Positions 25,047 through 32,762 of a stretch of DNA of 64,000 nt are shown here, in pieces (the stretch's first letter is position 1; each line of letters starts with the position of its first letter). The DNA lies in contig JAHEXI010000001.1 of NCBI GenBank assembly GCA_023252195.1, forward strand, positions 372,001 to 436,000. Reading direction: 5' to 3'. Under the pieces are notes generated by a model. That model was not told where the DNA came from, searched no databases, and worked only from the letters and a program-made list of their open reading frames with translations. Source of the DNA: Pseudonocardiales bacterium (lineage in GTDB: Bacteria > Actinomycetota > Actinomycetes > Mycobacteriales > Pseudonocardiaceae). A program made the position numbers and the translations under genes.

Positions 25047-25829
25047 TCACCGACCTTCCGGGGGGATCCGGCCGACGGCCAGCAGCAGCGCATGCAGCAG
25101 GCTGAACGGGGACGGGGGTGAGCCGGGGACCCACACATCGACGTCGACCAGTTCGCCGATTCCCTCAGCAACCGCGTAGCTGGGGGCGACCAGCCCGCCA
25201 CTAACGGCATCGGTTCCGGCAGCGATCACGACCAGCGGTCGGGGGGTGGCTTCGACCGTGCGGCGTAGTGGCTCGGCCATGCCGTGCGACCCGACCCCGG
25301 TGATCAGTAGGACGTCGGCGTGCCGGGGGCTTGCGGTGAAGAAGATTCCCAGCCGGTGCACGTCGTAGACGGGGTTGAGCAGGGCTAGCGCTTCCCACTC
25401 CTCCGACCCGTCCGAGCCCGCGTCGACGTGCCTGATGTGCACAGATCGGCGAAACATCCGCCGGACCCGGGCCGCCAACTGGCGGCGGACCAGTTCGACG
25501 GCCTCGTCGGTTTCCGGGAGTTGCGGCACGACCAGGGCCTGGCGATGCAGCCGCGCGGTCTGGCTACCGGATACCCAGCCGAACAGGTCCGGCCGTTCCC
25601 GCACACACCGTCCACATAGGATGCACTGGCCGGCGTCGAGCTGTAGCGCACCGGCCCGGTTGTGGATCGCCCCTGTTGGGCACAGCGTGTCGTCGACCGG
25701 TACGCCGTTGGCAGACCCGACGACTAGTGGGCGTACCGAAGCGGGGAACGCCTCGGCGTAGGGGTCCGACCGGCGCGGGTAGCCGGTGGTGACTACCCCG
25801 TTGCGCAGCCCGCGCAGCACCCACGGCAT
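25047..25829 (-). CDS. HyfI-like subunit: ferredoxin domain fused to a NuoB-like domain without N2 cysteines
   Basis: Peripheral small subunit resembling mycobacterial Rv0082. Residues 40-80 hold a ferredoxin-type site: C50-P in LCPTGAI plus C69, C72 and C75 in CILCGRC, enough for one [4Fe-4S] cluster; the partner cluster is lost (RP instead of CP at 79-80). The C-terminal part follows NuoB/HyfI, but every cysteine that would bind cluster N2 is replaced: AAGTDAVSGG and VPGSPPSPF stand where GSCANGGG and VPGCPP are usual, and the CC pair is absent. It therefore cannot pass electrons in the standard way. The stop of the upstream gene touches its ATG. Confidence 0.88.
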   Translation of the reverse strand: MPWVLRGLRNGVVTTGYPRRSDPYAEAFPASVRPLVVGSANGVPVDDTLCPTGAIHNRAGALQLDAGQCILCGRCVRERPDLFGWVSGSQTARLHRQALVVPQLPETDEAVELVRRQLAARVRRMFRRSVHIRHVDAGSDGSEEWEALALLNPVYDVHRLGIFFTASPRHADVLLITGVGSHGMAEPLRRTVEATPRPLVVIAAGTDAVSGGLVAPSYAVAEGIGELVDVDVWVPGSPPSPFSLLHALLLAVGRIPPEGR

Positions 25830-27338
25830 CTACATCACCACCCCGGCGATGGACAACCCAAAACTGGCCTCGTTGAACGGAAAGTCGGTCAGGATGTCGC
25901 CGACGAAGATCGACGGGAACAGCATGAGGTTGTGAAACGATGCCGAGCGCGGCGCGCAGTAGCTGATCCGCGCGGCATCGTCGACGTCGAGGAGGTAGAG
26001 CACCTCGCCCTGGGGGGCTTCGGCCCACCCCACGGCCTGCCCCGCCCCCGGCTGCGCGACCACGCTGAGCTGGTCGGTGTCGCAATCCGGCAACCGTCCG
26101 ATCGCCTGACGGGTGAGATAGAAAGCCGCTTCGATCTCGTCGATCCGGACCTGCATCCGAGCCTGCGCGTCGCCCGCGCTGCGGACCGCGACAGGTGGCG
26201 GCGCCAGCTGCTGGTAGCCGTCGTAGGGGCGGGACGCCCGGCAGTCGTCGGTGCAGCCCGAGCCGCGGCCGATCGGTCCGAGCGCGCCGTGGGTCCGGGC
26301 CAGCTCGGGATCCAGGGGCCCAGCGGTGCGGACGCGATCCAGGAACGACGAAGTGTCCAGCAACGCGCGCACGTCACCGTTGATGGCGTGTTGCAGCCGG
26401 TCGAGCTCGGCGGTGACCTCGTCGGCGGGCAATCGGGGCAGAGCGGTCACGCCACCGGGGACGACGACGCCGCGGCCGAAGCGGCTGCCGGACAGCGCGC
26501 CGACCAGCCGCAGGGTGTGTTCCTTGTGCAGCCCGAACCGCGCGGTGGCCACGGCTAGGCCGGCGGCGTCGGTGAGCTTGCCCAGGACGTCGAGGTGGTT
26601 GGCGATGCGCTCCAGCTCAGCGTGCAGCACCCGGATCATCGCAGCGGCGACCGGGACGCGGGCGACGGCGAGGGTCTCCACAGCGTGCGCGAAGGCCAAC
26701 GCATGCGCCACCGACGCGATGCCCTCGACCCGTTCGGCCAGCAGCACCCCATCGTCGACGGTCATACCCTCGAACCGCTTCTGTACGCCGCGGTGCTTGG
26801 CGTGCGGGCGGATCCGCAGGTGCGGGATGTCCTCACCGGGTGTTTCCACCAGGTATTCCACCGATTCGAAGACACCGGAGCGCACCGGGCCGTGCGGGAT
26901 GGTGAAAACCCCGGTGCCGTGCAGGTGCACCGACAGCGCCCGCTCGTAGGGCTCGATCCGGTCCGGCTGACCGGGTGCGCCGGGGTGGGGCAACAAGCGG
27001 CTGGCGTCATCTCTGTGCGGCAGTACCAACGGGTCCAATCGGGGGTGCCCGTCGGGCAGCAGCCCGACCAGGTCGTGGATCGCCCGCTCGTACCAGAACG
27101 CCGCGGGCAGCTGCGGCGTCAGGGCCGGATAGTGGGTGACGCCGGCCGGCAGGGTCGCCGAAAGCGCGGTGACGTCGCCGTCGTGCGCGACCAGCGCGGT
27201 GAGCGAGGTTCCTGCATCGGGATCACCCCGGCCGAGCAGCGCAGCGAAGCGCTGGCCGCTGGCCAGGCGCATGTGCAGGGCATGGTGTAGGGCGCCGACC
27301 GGATCCTGCGCGGGGCTGCGCACCGCGGACCGGCTCAC
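25830..27338 (-). CDS. HyfG/HycE-like subunit (NuoC-NuoD fusion) lacking the [NiFe] ligands
   Basis: Large subunit of a hydrogenase-4-like complex, related to mycobacterial Rv0087. The N-terminal 150 residues are the NuoC-like part (YERAIHDLVGLLPDGHPRLD) and the rest is NuoD/HycE-like (HLRIRPHAKHRGVQKRFEGM, AELERIANHLDVLGKLTD). The two CxxC pairs that bind nickel and iron in real hydrogenases are absent: the first site reads ERVEGIASVAHA and the C-terminus ends DFPFNEASFGLSIAGVVM. It may have become a structural or quinone-linked subunit. GTG 27338 overlaps the stop of the HyfF-like gene (GTGA). Confidence 0.9.
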   Translation of the reverse strand: MSRSAVRSPAQDPVGALHHALHMRLASGQRFAALLGRGDPDAGTSLTALVAHDGDVTALSATLPAGVTHYPALTPQLPAAFWYERAIHDLVGLLPDGHPRLDPLVLPHRDDASRLLPHPGAPGQPDRIEPYERALSVHLHGTGVFTIPHGPVRSGVFESVEYLVETPGEDIPHLRIRPHAKHRGVQKRFEGMTVDDGVLLAERVEGIASVAHALAFAHAVETLAVARVPVAAAMIRVLHAELERIANHLDVLGKLTDAAGLAVATARFGLHKEHTLRLVGALSGSRFGRGVVVPGGVTALPRLPADEVTAELDRLQHAINGDVRALLDTSSFLDRVRTAGPLDPELARTHGALGPIGRGSGCTDDCRASRPYDGYQQLAPPPVAVRSAGDAQARMQVRIDEIEAAFYLTRQAIGRLPDCDTDQLSVVAQPGAGQAVGWAEAPQGEVLYLLDVDDAARISYCAPRSASFHNLMLFPSIFVGDILTDFPFNEASFGLSIAGVVM

Positions 27339-28807
27339 AACGCACCTCCCAGTTCGGCGGCCCCGCGGGCGATGAGGGCGGCCAGCGCGTCGGGCGGGTG
27401 CAGGCCCAGCACCAGCAGTGCGAGCACTCCAACGACCATGGGTGCCACCATCCAGGCGCTCGGCTCGCCGCGCGGCGCTGTCGCGGCGCCCGGGCCGCCA
27501 GGGCGCGGCACGAACAGCATCCGGGTGGTCGCCATCGACAGCCCGAGGAAGGCCAGCGTGACCAGGGCGACCATCGCTGCGGCCGGCACGTAGCGGGCCG
27601 AGGCCAGGCCGCCGGCGACGATCTGGAACTCGCTGCGGAACAGCCCGAACGGGGGCATCGCAGACAGCGCGAGGATCGCACAGAGGAACAGCGGGGCGGT
27701 CCACGGCAGGCGGTCGAGGCCGCCTCGGATCCGTCCGATCTCCTTGGTGCCGTAGGCGCGCACCAGCACGCCGGCACCGAAGAACGCGTTGCTCTTGGCC
27801 GCGGCGTGCGCCAGCACGTGCAGCAGCACTCCGGTGAACGCGATCGGGGCGCCGAAGGAAACCCCGATGGCCAGGATGCCCATGTGCTCGACACTGGAGT
27901 AGGCCAGCAGCCGTTTGAGGTTGCCCTGCTCGACCAGATACAGCGCGGCCAGCAGCAGTGACAACATGCCGAAGACGAGCAGCACCCCGCGCGGGAAGCC
28001 GCTGCCCAGGGTGGTGGCGGCGATCTGGTAGTAGCGCAGCACGGCGTAGAAGCTGACCGCGAGCAGCGCCCCTGACAGCATCGCCGAAACCGGGGTGGGG
28101 GCCTCGGAGTGCGCATCGGGTAGCCAGGTGTGCACCGGGAACAGTCCCACTTTCGTGCCGAACCCGACCACCGCCAGCACGAACGCAAGCTGCACCGCCG
28201 GGTGTGGCAGCGCCGTCCCGGCGTGCAGCAGCGGGGTGAAGGCCAGGTCGAAGGACGGCCCGAGCACCGAGGCGCCGGCGTAGTCCATGACGATGGTCGC
28301 CAGCAGCGCGATCCCCAGCCCGGCCGAGGCGATGAGCACGTACTTCCACGCGGCCTCCGCGCTGCCCCGGGTGCCGTCCAGCGCGACCAGCAACGCCGAG
28401 ACCACCGTGGTGATCTCCACCGCGATCCACAGCAGCGCGAGGCCGTTCATCAACGGCGCGCACAGCATGGACCAGGCGAACAGGTTCAGCCCGACCCAGA
28501 ACAGCCCCGAGTAGCGGGAGAAGTCGGCTCGCTCGTGCTCGCCGCGCAGGTACCCAACGGAGTACACGGCGGCCGTCGCGTAGAGAAATGCGGTGCCCAG
28601 CTCGAAGACGACCGAGATTGCGTCGGCTCGCAGGAAGCCCAGCACGACCGGCCCGTGGGCCGCGGCGGGCACCAGGGTCAGCGTGAGCCCGAGGCACGCC
28701 ACGCCGATCGTCACCGAGACAGCGGGCGCGATCCACCGTCCGGGCAGCAGCGACAGGACCACGCCGAGCAGCGGCAACACGGTCAGGGCAAGTAGTACAG
28801 CTGGCAT
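27335..28807 (-). CDS. HyfF-like (NuoN/antiporter-type) membrane subunit
   Basis: Second antiporter-type pumping subunit, 490 residues and about 14 helices, similar to mycobacterial HycQ (Rv0086). The conserved helix-7 lysine is in GTKVGLFPVHTWLPDAHSEA, the helix-5 glutamate in LLWIAVEITTVVSALLVAL, and the second half has LLAYSSVEHMGILAIG with HVLAHAAAKSNAFFGAG. It starts at ATG 28807, four bases after the HyfE-like stop. Intact pumping motifs contrast with the missing redox centres of its partner subunits. Confidence 0.92.
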   Translation of the reverse strand: MPAVLLALTVLPLLGVVLSLLPGRWIAPAVSVTIGVACLGLTLTLVPAAAHGPVVLGFLRADAISVVFELGTAFLYATAAVYSVGYLRGEHERADFSRYSGLFWVGLNLFAWSMLCAPLMNGLALLWIAVEITTVVSALLVALDGTRGSAEAAWKYVLIASAGLGIALLATIVMDYAGASVLGPSFDLAFTPLLHAGTALPHPAVQLAFVLAVVGFGTKVGLFPVHTWLPDAHSEAPTPVSAMLSGALLAVSFYAVLRYYQIAATTLGSGFPRGVLLVFGMLSLLLAALYLVEQGNLKRLLAYSSVEHMGILAIGVSFGAPIAFTGVLLHVLAHAAAKSNAFFGAGVLVRAYGTKEIGRIRGGLDRLPWTAPLFLCAILALSAMPPFGLFRSEFQIVAGGLASARYVPAAAMVALVTLAFLGLSMATTRMLFVPRPGGPGAATAPRGEPSAWMVAPMVVGVLALLVLGLHPPDALAALIARGAAELGGAL

Positions 28808-28811
28808 GTCC

Positions 28812-29498
28812 TCACCCCCGCAGCTCGGTGAGCGCTTCGGTGGACAGTGACTCCGACTGCTCGTGATGGACCCGGATGAGCACGCCGAACACCACGACGG
28901 CGACCAGCAGGTCGAACAGGAACGCGACCTCGAGGATCAGCGGCAGCCCGGCGGCGACCACCAGGCTGGCCAGCGACACTCCATTTTCCAGCGCGAAGAA
29001 CCCGATCGCCTGGGAGGCGACGTCCCGCCGGACGATCATCAGCACGAACGACACCAGGATGACGGCCACCGGCACCGCGAGCGCGGCAGCCGGCAGCACC
29101 GGGCTGCCCAGCTGAAACCGGGCACTGGCGAAGAACCCGAACGCGGCGACGGCGACGGCGAGCAGAACCATGCTGGCCACCCCGAGGGCGCGGCTACCCG
29201 CGATCTCCTGGTTGGTCCGGCGCAGCAGCCGGAACATGACCAGCGGGACCGCTACCACCTTGAGCAGCACCGAGAATGCTGCCAGCCCATAGAGCTCGGG
29301 CACGTCCCGGGCGAAGGCCACCACCACGGCGAGCACCGAGATCACCACCGACTGCGCCGCGTAGAGCCGGATCTGGGCACGCAACAGGGTCGCTTGCAGC
29401 ATGCCGAACTCGATGACCAGCATGAGCACCGCCAACGCGGTGGTCAGCCCGGCGAAGCTGGACGGCGGCTCGGCGACACCGGCGATGAGCGATGCCAT
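28812..29498 (-). CDS. HyfE-like (NuoK-type) membrane subunit
   Basis: A 228-residue membrane protein with seven hydrophobic helices, the size and pattern of hydrogenase-4 component E and of mycobacterial HycP (Rv0085). The NuoK-like region near the end contains AIGFFALENGVSLASLVVAA with the membrane glutamate used in proton transfer. The ATG overlaps the stop of the HyfC/HycD-like gene by ATGA, so the two are coupled. Confidence 0.9.
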   Translation of the reverse strand: MASLIAGVAEPPSSFAGLTTALAVLMLVIEFGMLQATLLRAQIRLYAAQSVVISVLAVVVAFARDVPELYGLAAFSVLLKVVAVPLVMFRLLRRTNQEIAGSRALGVASMVLLAVAVAAFGFFASARFQLGSPVLPAAALAVPVAVILVSFVLMIVRRDVASQAIGFFALENGVSLASLVVAAGLPLILEVAFLFDLLVAVVVFGVLIRVHHEQSESLSTEALTELRG

Positions 29499-30454
29499 CA
29501 GCCACCCCCGAAGTACAGCGTGAACACCGACAGAACCGCCAGCATGAAGGCCGCCGACACGAATTCAGTGATCTTGAACAGGCGAAGCTTGGCGAACGAG
29601 TCGTCGATCACCGCGATGCCGACGCCGAGCAGCGCACACTTGCCCACCAGCGCCAGGATCGCCAGCGCCACGGCGAGCAGGGAGGCGTCAGACGCAAGCC
29701 CCCACGGCGCGATGAACACATTGATCAGGATCACGAACAGGATGAGCTGCTTCATCGTCGAACCCCAGCGCAGCAGAGCCAGATAGGGGCCGGAGTGCTC
29801 GAACGACCGGGCCTCCTCGATCATCCCGAACTCGTTAGTGCCGGTATGGGTCTCGACCGGGATCCGTCCCGTCTCGAAGAGGATCACCATGAACAGTGCC
29901 GCCGCGGCGAGCAGGTGCGCGGGGCGAACAATTTGGTCAGCCGAGGCCCGGACGGTCTTCGCCAGCGCGTACGGCAGATCGGTACCAGTGACCAGCGCGA
30001 CGGTGAACACCACGAACAGCACCACCGGTTCGGTGATCGCGCTGAAGGTCTTGGCGCGGCTGGCTCCCAACTGAGCATAGGGCGAGCCGGTACTGGCAGC
30101 GGCGATGGCGATGACGAAGCTGGCCAGGGCGAGGATGAACCCACCGCCCAGGATGTCGCCCATGTACCCGAACGGCAGCGGGAACGTCGTCAGCACCGGG
30201 ATGAGCAGTGGCACAGTGAGATAGCAGGTCATTGCGACCAGCGGCGCGGCCAGAAACACCCAGCCCGTCCCGAACGGCGCCAGCGCCTCTTTACCGAACA
30301 GCTTGGCGATGTCGTAGTACGGCTGCAGCACCCGTGACCCACGCCGGCCCTGCAGCCGGGTCTCCACCCGGGCGATCACGCCGTTGATCCCCGGCGCCAC
30401 GACCAGCACCGTGAGCACCTGCAGGGCCTGGACCACGGGGATAGCTAGGGTCAT
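29498..30454 (-). CDS. HycD/HyfC-like (NuoH-type) membrane subunit, first gene of the operon
   Basis: Membrane subunit that anchors the peripheral arm and forms the quinone or proton channel in complex-I-like enzymes; relative of mycobacterial HycD (Rv0084). The 318 residues contain PGINGVIARVETRLQGRRG, LQPYYDIAKLFGKE and the acidic loop FETGRIPVETHTGTNEF, all NuoH-like. ATG 30454 was chosen because it fits the family start (MTLAIPVVQ) and is overlapped by the stop of a leader frame with a strong ribosome site. GTG 30520 would place the ribosome site inside the coding sequence. Riboswitch E lies directly upstream. Confidence 0.92.
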   Translation of the reverse strand: MTLAIPVVQALQVLTVLVVAPGINGVIARVETRLQGRRGSRVLQPYYDIAKLFGKEALAPFGTGWVFLAAPLVAMTCYLTVPLLIPVLTTFPLPFGYMGDILGGGFILALASFVIAIAAASTGSPYAQLGASRAKTFSAITEPVVLFVVFTVALVTGTDLPYALAKTVRASADQIVRPAHLLAAAALFMVILFETGRIPVETHTGTNEFGMIEEARSFEHSGPYLALLRWGSTMKQLILFVILINVFIAPWGLASDASLLAVALAILALVGKCALLGVGIAVIDDSFAKLRLFKITEFVSAAFMLAVLSVFTLYFGGG

Positions 30455-30504
30455 CGCTGGCACCACCGCATGGCAGGCCAGCTCGTGCAATGCCCGTCGA
30501 CCAC
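30451..30504 (-). CDS. Possible 17-residue leader peptide of riboswitch E
   Basis: GGAGGAGG (30511-30518) is followed after six bases by GTG 30504, which opens MVDGHCTSWPAMRWCQR. The TGA stop overlaps the ATG of the HycD-like gene (ATGA). The spacing is ideal, so ribosomes released by the riboswitch would translate this frame and then reinitiate. The peptide itself need not have a function. Confidence 0.45.
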   Translation of the reverse strand: MVDGHCTSWPAMRWCQR

Positions 30505-30510
30505 CCCAGA

Positions 30511-30604
30511 CCTCCTCCACCGTCGACCAGCGCGCAGCACTGGATGATTCGGTAGAGACCGTCAGCGTCCCGGGTGGTCCGCGGTTTCGGCGAGCCTCAT
30601 CGCC
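30511..30604 (-). promoter_or_regulatory. Fluoride (crcB-motif) riboswitch E
   Basis: On the minus strand: GGCGATGAGGCTCGCC, a stem 2 built from GCG/CGC and CC/GG around a GA/GA internal loop, then CTGACGGTCTCTACC. TCTCTACCG can pair with CGGTGGAGG (two wobble pairs), enclosing CCAGTG/CGCTGG, and the right arm leads into the GGAGGAGG ribosome site. The changes relative to copies A-D keep both the pseudoknot and the hairpin pairings. Confidence 0.92.
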
Positions 30605-30662
30605 GTAGCCTCAGTGTGGCCGGTGATCGTAAGCCGACGCAAGTGGACGCGGCGGTCGGCGG

Positions 30663-31739
30663 CTAGAAGCCGTACCGGGACAGGCTCAAGCCGCCGCGCT
30701 GCTCGTCGTCGTTGATCGCGGTCAGGGCCGGCACCATCTCGCTGGTGACCACGCCGTGCTCGGCCGTGAGCTCGTCGATGATGGCGAAGGAGGCCGCGAT
30801 CCGGTCCGGTGCGTCGACGATGATCGTCACGACCGGGACGCGGCGGCCTAGCTGCAGCAGCCGATCACCGTGCGGGACGCCCTCGTCGTGGAAACCCCAT
30901 ATTCCGCGCAGCGCAGTAGCTCCCCGAGCGCCGGATTCGCGCAGCCGCCGCACTAGCGCTCGGTGCACCGGTTGACCGTTGTGCAACGCCCGTTCCGAGG
31001 TGTAGACCATCAGTTTCTGCCACACTGCCCTCCCGCGCTCGTCGGTGGCCGGCAGGATGTGCGGGGCCTCGAGGAGCTCGCCATCACGTTTGCACACCCG
31101 CACCCGTTCGAGGGTGATCAGCGGCCGGCGCAGCAGCCCACCCAGTTCGGGCAGGACCCGTCCGATGCGCTCACCCGAACCTACCGCGATGATCATCATC
31201 GGCACGTCGGCGTTGCGCCCGAAGAACCGGGCACGGGTCCGCTGACCGTGCGCCGTCCCGTCGACGCCGAGCAGCACGGTTGCTCCGGCGATGCCACGGC
31301 GGTGCAACAGGTCGCATACCGCGGCGAAGGCCGGCACCCGGTAGACGCGCTCTTGGCGGCCGACGTACACGGTCAGCTTGGTGGCCTCGTTGAAGTCTTC
31401 GGGCACGCGCAGCGGGCTGATGTCACCGCGCAGCATGCGTGCTCGCTCGAGAGTCACCAGCCCCCGGTGCTTGATCGTCTGCAGGTCGTCGAGCAAAGTC
31501 TCGATCTTGGGCCGAGTATCCACCGCGATGGAGACGATCGGTAGATCTTCCGACAGCGTGAGCAATCGATCTGTTCGCAGGTGGTGCTTCAGGCCGAAGC
31601 CCTCCACACCACGCAGCAGGACACTGGTAGCGATTTCTCTGCTGCCGAAGAGGTTTAGTTGGGCATCGGCGAAAAAGGCTCCGCCGACCCGTTGCCGCTC
31701 ACCGGAGTAAGTAGTCAGCTTCAGGCAGTCCTCGTTCAT
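30663..31739 (-). CDS. Triple DUF190 (PII-like) protein
   Basis: Three DUF190 domains in one 358-residue chain: about 1-110 (LKLTTYSGERQ), 120-235 (KLTVYVGRQERV) and 250-358 (KLMVYTSERALHNGQPVH). Each repeats the strand-helix pattern with a central G-A-T-LL-GV/GI segment and a V-I-V-D/GS strand. DUF190 proteins are single-domain, have a PII-like fold that assembles as trimers, and are often encoded beside crcB. ATG 31739 overlaps the stop of the second crcB gene (ATGA). A role in sensing or modulating fluoride or its export is inferred from context. Confidence 0.9.
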   Translation of the reverse strand: MNEDCLKLTTYSGERQRVGGAFFADAQLNLFGSREIATSVLLRGVEGFGLKHHLRTDRLLTLSEDLPIVSIAVDTRPKIETLLDDLQTIKHRGLVTLERARMLRGDISPLRVPEDFNEATKLTVYVGRQERVYRVPAFAAVCDLLHRRGIAGATVLLGVDGTAHGQRTRARFFGRNADVPMMIIAVGSGERIGRVLPELGGLLRRPLITLERVRVCKRDGELLEAPHILPATDERGRAVWQKLMVYTSERALHNGQPVHRALVRRLRESGARGATALRGIWGFHDEGVPHGDRLLQLGRRVPVVTIIVDAPDRIAASFAIIDELTAEHGVVTSEMVPALTAINDDEQRGGLSLSRYGF

Positions 31740-32101
31740 AGGTGGCTCCCGATCAGCCGACCCAGCGCGGCGGCGGCGATGCCGGCGACCAGACTCACCA
31801 CGATGTTCGCCGCCAGGTTCTGGACCTGGCGATCCTCGCCAAGGCGTTGGGTCTCGAACATCCACGTCGAGAAGGTCGTGTAGGAGCCCACCGCGGCGGT
31901 GCCGACCAACAGCGCCCGGTCATGGCTGAAGGCTAGACCGGTGACCAGGCCGAGCAGGACCGCGCCGGAAATGTTGACCACCAACGTGCCGAACGGGAAC
32001 GCCCGACCCGTTCGGGACGCGATCGCACCATCGACGACGAAACGCAACACCGAACCCGCGCCGCCGATCAGTGCCATTCCGACCCACAACACGACGATCA
32101 T
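31736..32101 (-). CDS. crcB: CrcB/Fluc fluoride channel subunit 2
   Basis: Small four-helix fluoride channel subunit, 121 residues, membrane located. It has the CrcB features GGAGSVLRF at the start, [16 protein letters not shown] with the pore asparagine, and [12 protein letters not shown], which is the conserved T-FST phenylalanine-box motif. The ATG overlaps the stop of the first crcB gene. Paired crcB genes usually make a heterodimer with antiparallel subunits, which suits two adjacent genes of unlike sequence. Confidence 0.95.
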   Translation of the reverse strand: MIVVLWVGMALIGGAGSVLRFVVDGAIASRTGRAFPFGTLVVNISGAVLLGLVTGLAFSHDRALLVGTAAVGSYTTFSTWMFETQRLGEDRQVQNLAANIVVSLVAGIAAAALGRLIGSHL

Positions 32102-32496
32102 GTCCGGACCCGCACCCGGCGCACCATGGCGGTGGCAAGGTGGATCGCGGCGTAGCCACCGACGACGCTGGCGGATGCGTAACCGACGGCGAGCCCGAAA
32201 TGACGAGCGTCGATCATCCTGAGCAACTCCACCTGCATCGTCGAGAACGTGGTGAGCCCGCCGCACAGACCGGTACCCAGCAGCGGCCGCCGGTAGCTGG
32301 ACAGCGGCAACCGCTCCTGCAGGCGGGTGGCGAAGTAGCCCAGGAGGAAGGCGCCGATGAGGTTCACTGCGAAGGTGACCCACGGCCAACTCGATGCCGA
32401 CAGGGGATATGACTCGCAGAGCAGGCCACGACACAGGGTGCCGATGGCGCCGCCGGCGAAGATCGCCGCCAGCTCCCGGCGGTCCGGTGTAGGCAT
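32098..32496 (-). CDS. crcB: CrcB/Fluc fluoride channel subunit 1
   Basis: Fluoride channel subunit of 132 residues with four helices: [30 protein letters not shown] with the pore asparagine, [15 protein letters not shown] with the FST motif, and a last helix ending in basic residues. ATG 32496 gives the usual start [13 protein letters not shown]; a longer frame to 32604 reads into a hairpin and is unlikely. No fluoride riboswitch precedes it in the window, so control may come from the hairpin at 32564-32602 and the operator-like repeat at 32678. Confidence 0.95.
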   Translation of the reverse strand: MPTPDRRELAAIFAGGAIGTLCRGLLCESYPLSASSWPWVTFAVNLIGAFLLGYFATRLQERLPLSSYRRPLLGTGLCGGLTTFSTMQVELLRMIDARHFGLAVGYASASVVGGYAAIHLATAMVRRVRVRT

Positions 32497-32563
32497 CACG
32501 GTGACTGATCCAAACACGGCGGTCCGCGGCGCCTCGCGCCGACACAGGTTGTTCGCCGTTCGC

Positions 32564-32602
32564 GGTCGCCCGGGGCGGTCGTCCCTACCGCCCCGGGCGA
32601 CC
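32564..32602. repeat. 16-bp perfect hairpin upstream of crcB
   Basis: Arms 32564-32579 (GGTCGCCCGGGGCGGT) and 32587-32602 are exact reverse complements around a seven-base loop. It lies about 70 bp before the crcB start, between divergent promoters, so it would be in the crcB 5' leader and could attenuate transcription. Confidence 0.7.
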
Positions 32603-32677
32603 ACACCCCCCGCGGGACCCCCACACGTGCTGATCCCTACGGTGTGTCGCTCACTACGGACGCAGCATCACCCAATG

Positions 32678-32699
32678 AAACATACCAGTGGGTGTGTTT
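32678..32699. promoter_or_regulatory. Operator-like inverted repeat (ARE type)
   Basis: AAACATACC (32678-32686) and GGTGTGTTT (32691-32699) form an inverted repeat with one mismatch around AGTG. This resembles the sites bound by gamma-butyrolactone receptor proteins (ACATACC...GGT-TGTTT pattern). It lies between crcB (minus) and the TetR gene (plus), where autoregulation by that TetR protein is expected. Confidence 0.65.
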
Positions 32700-32762
32700 G
32701 CGCCGCCACCTGAAAACTAAATGCAGCCTAGAGCGCGTGAGGCGGGTAGCTTTCACAGCGTC

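Noticed and set aside
27339-28736. A much longer HyfG-like protein starting near 28.7 kb
   Set aside because: The extra sequence is antiphase to the HyfF-like coding frame and is Arg/Ala/Gly-rich noise; GTG 27338 with its GTGA overlap is the natural start.
22979-30454. The operon as a genuine [NiFe] hydrogenase or formate hydrogenlyase
   Set aside because: The large subunit has no CxxC pair at either nickel-iron site and the small subunit lacks the N2 cysteines, so the standard chemistry is not possible.
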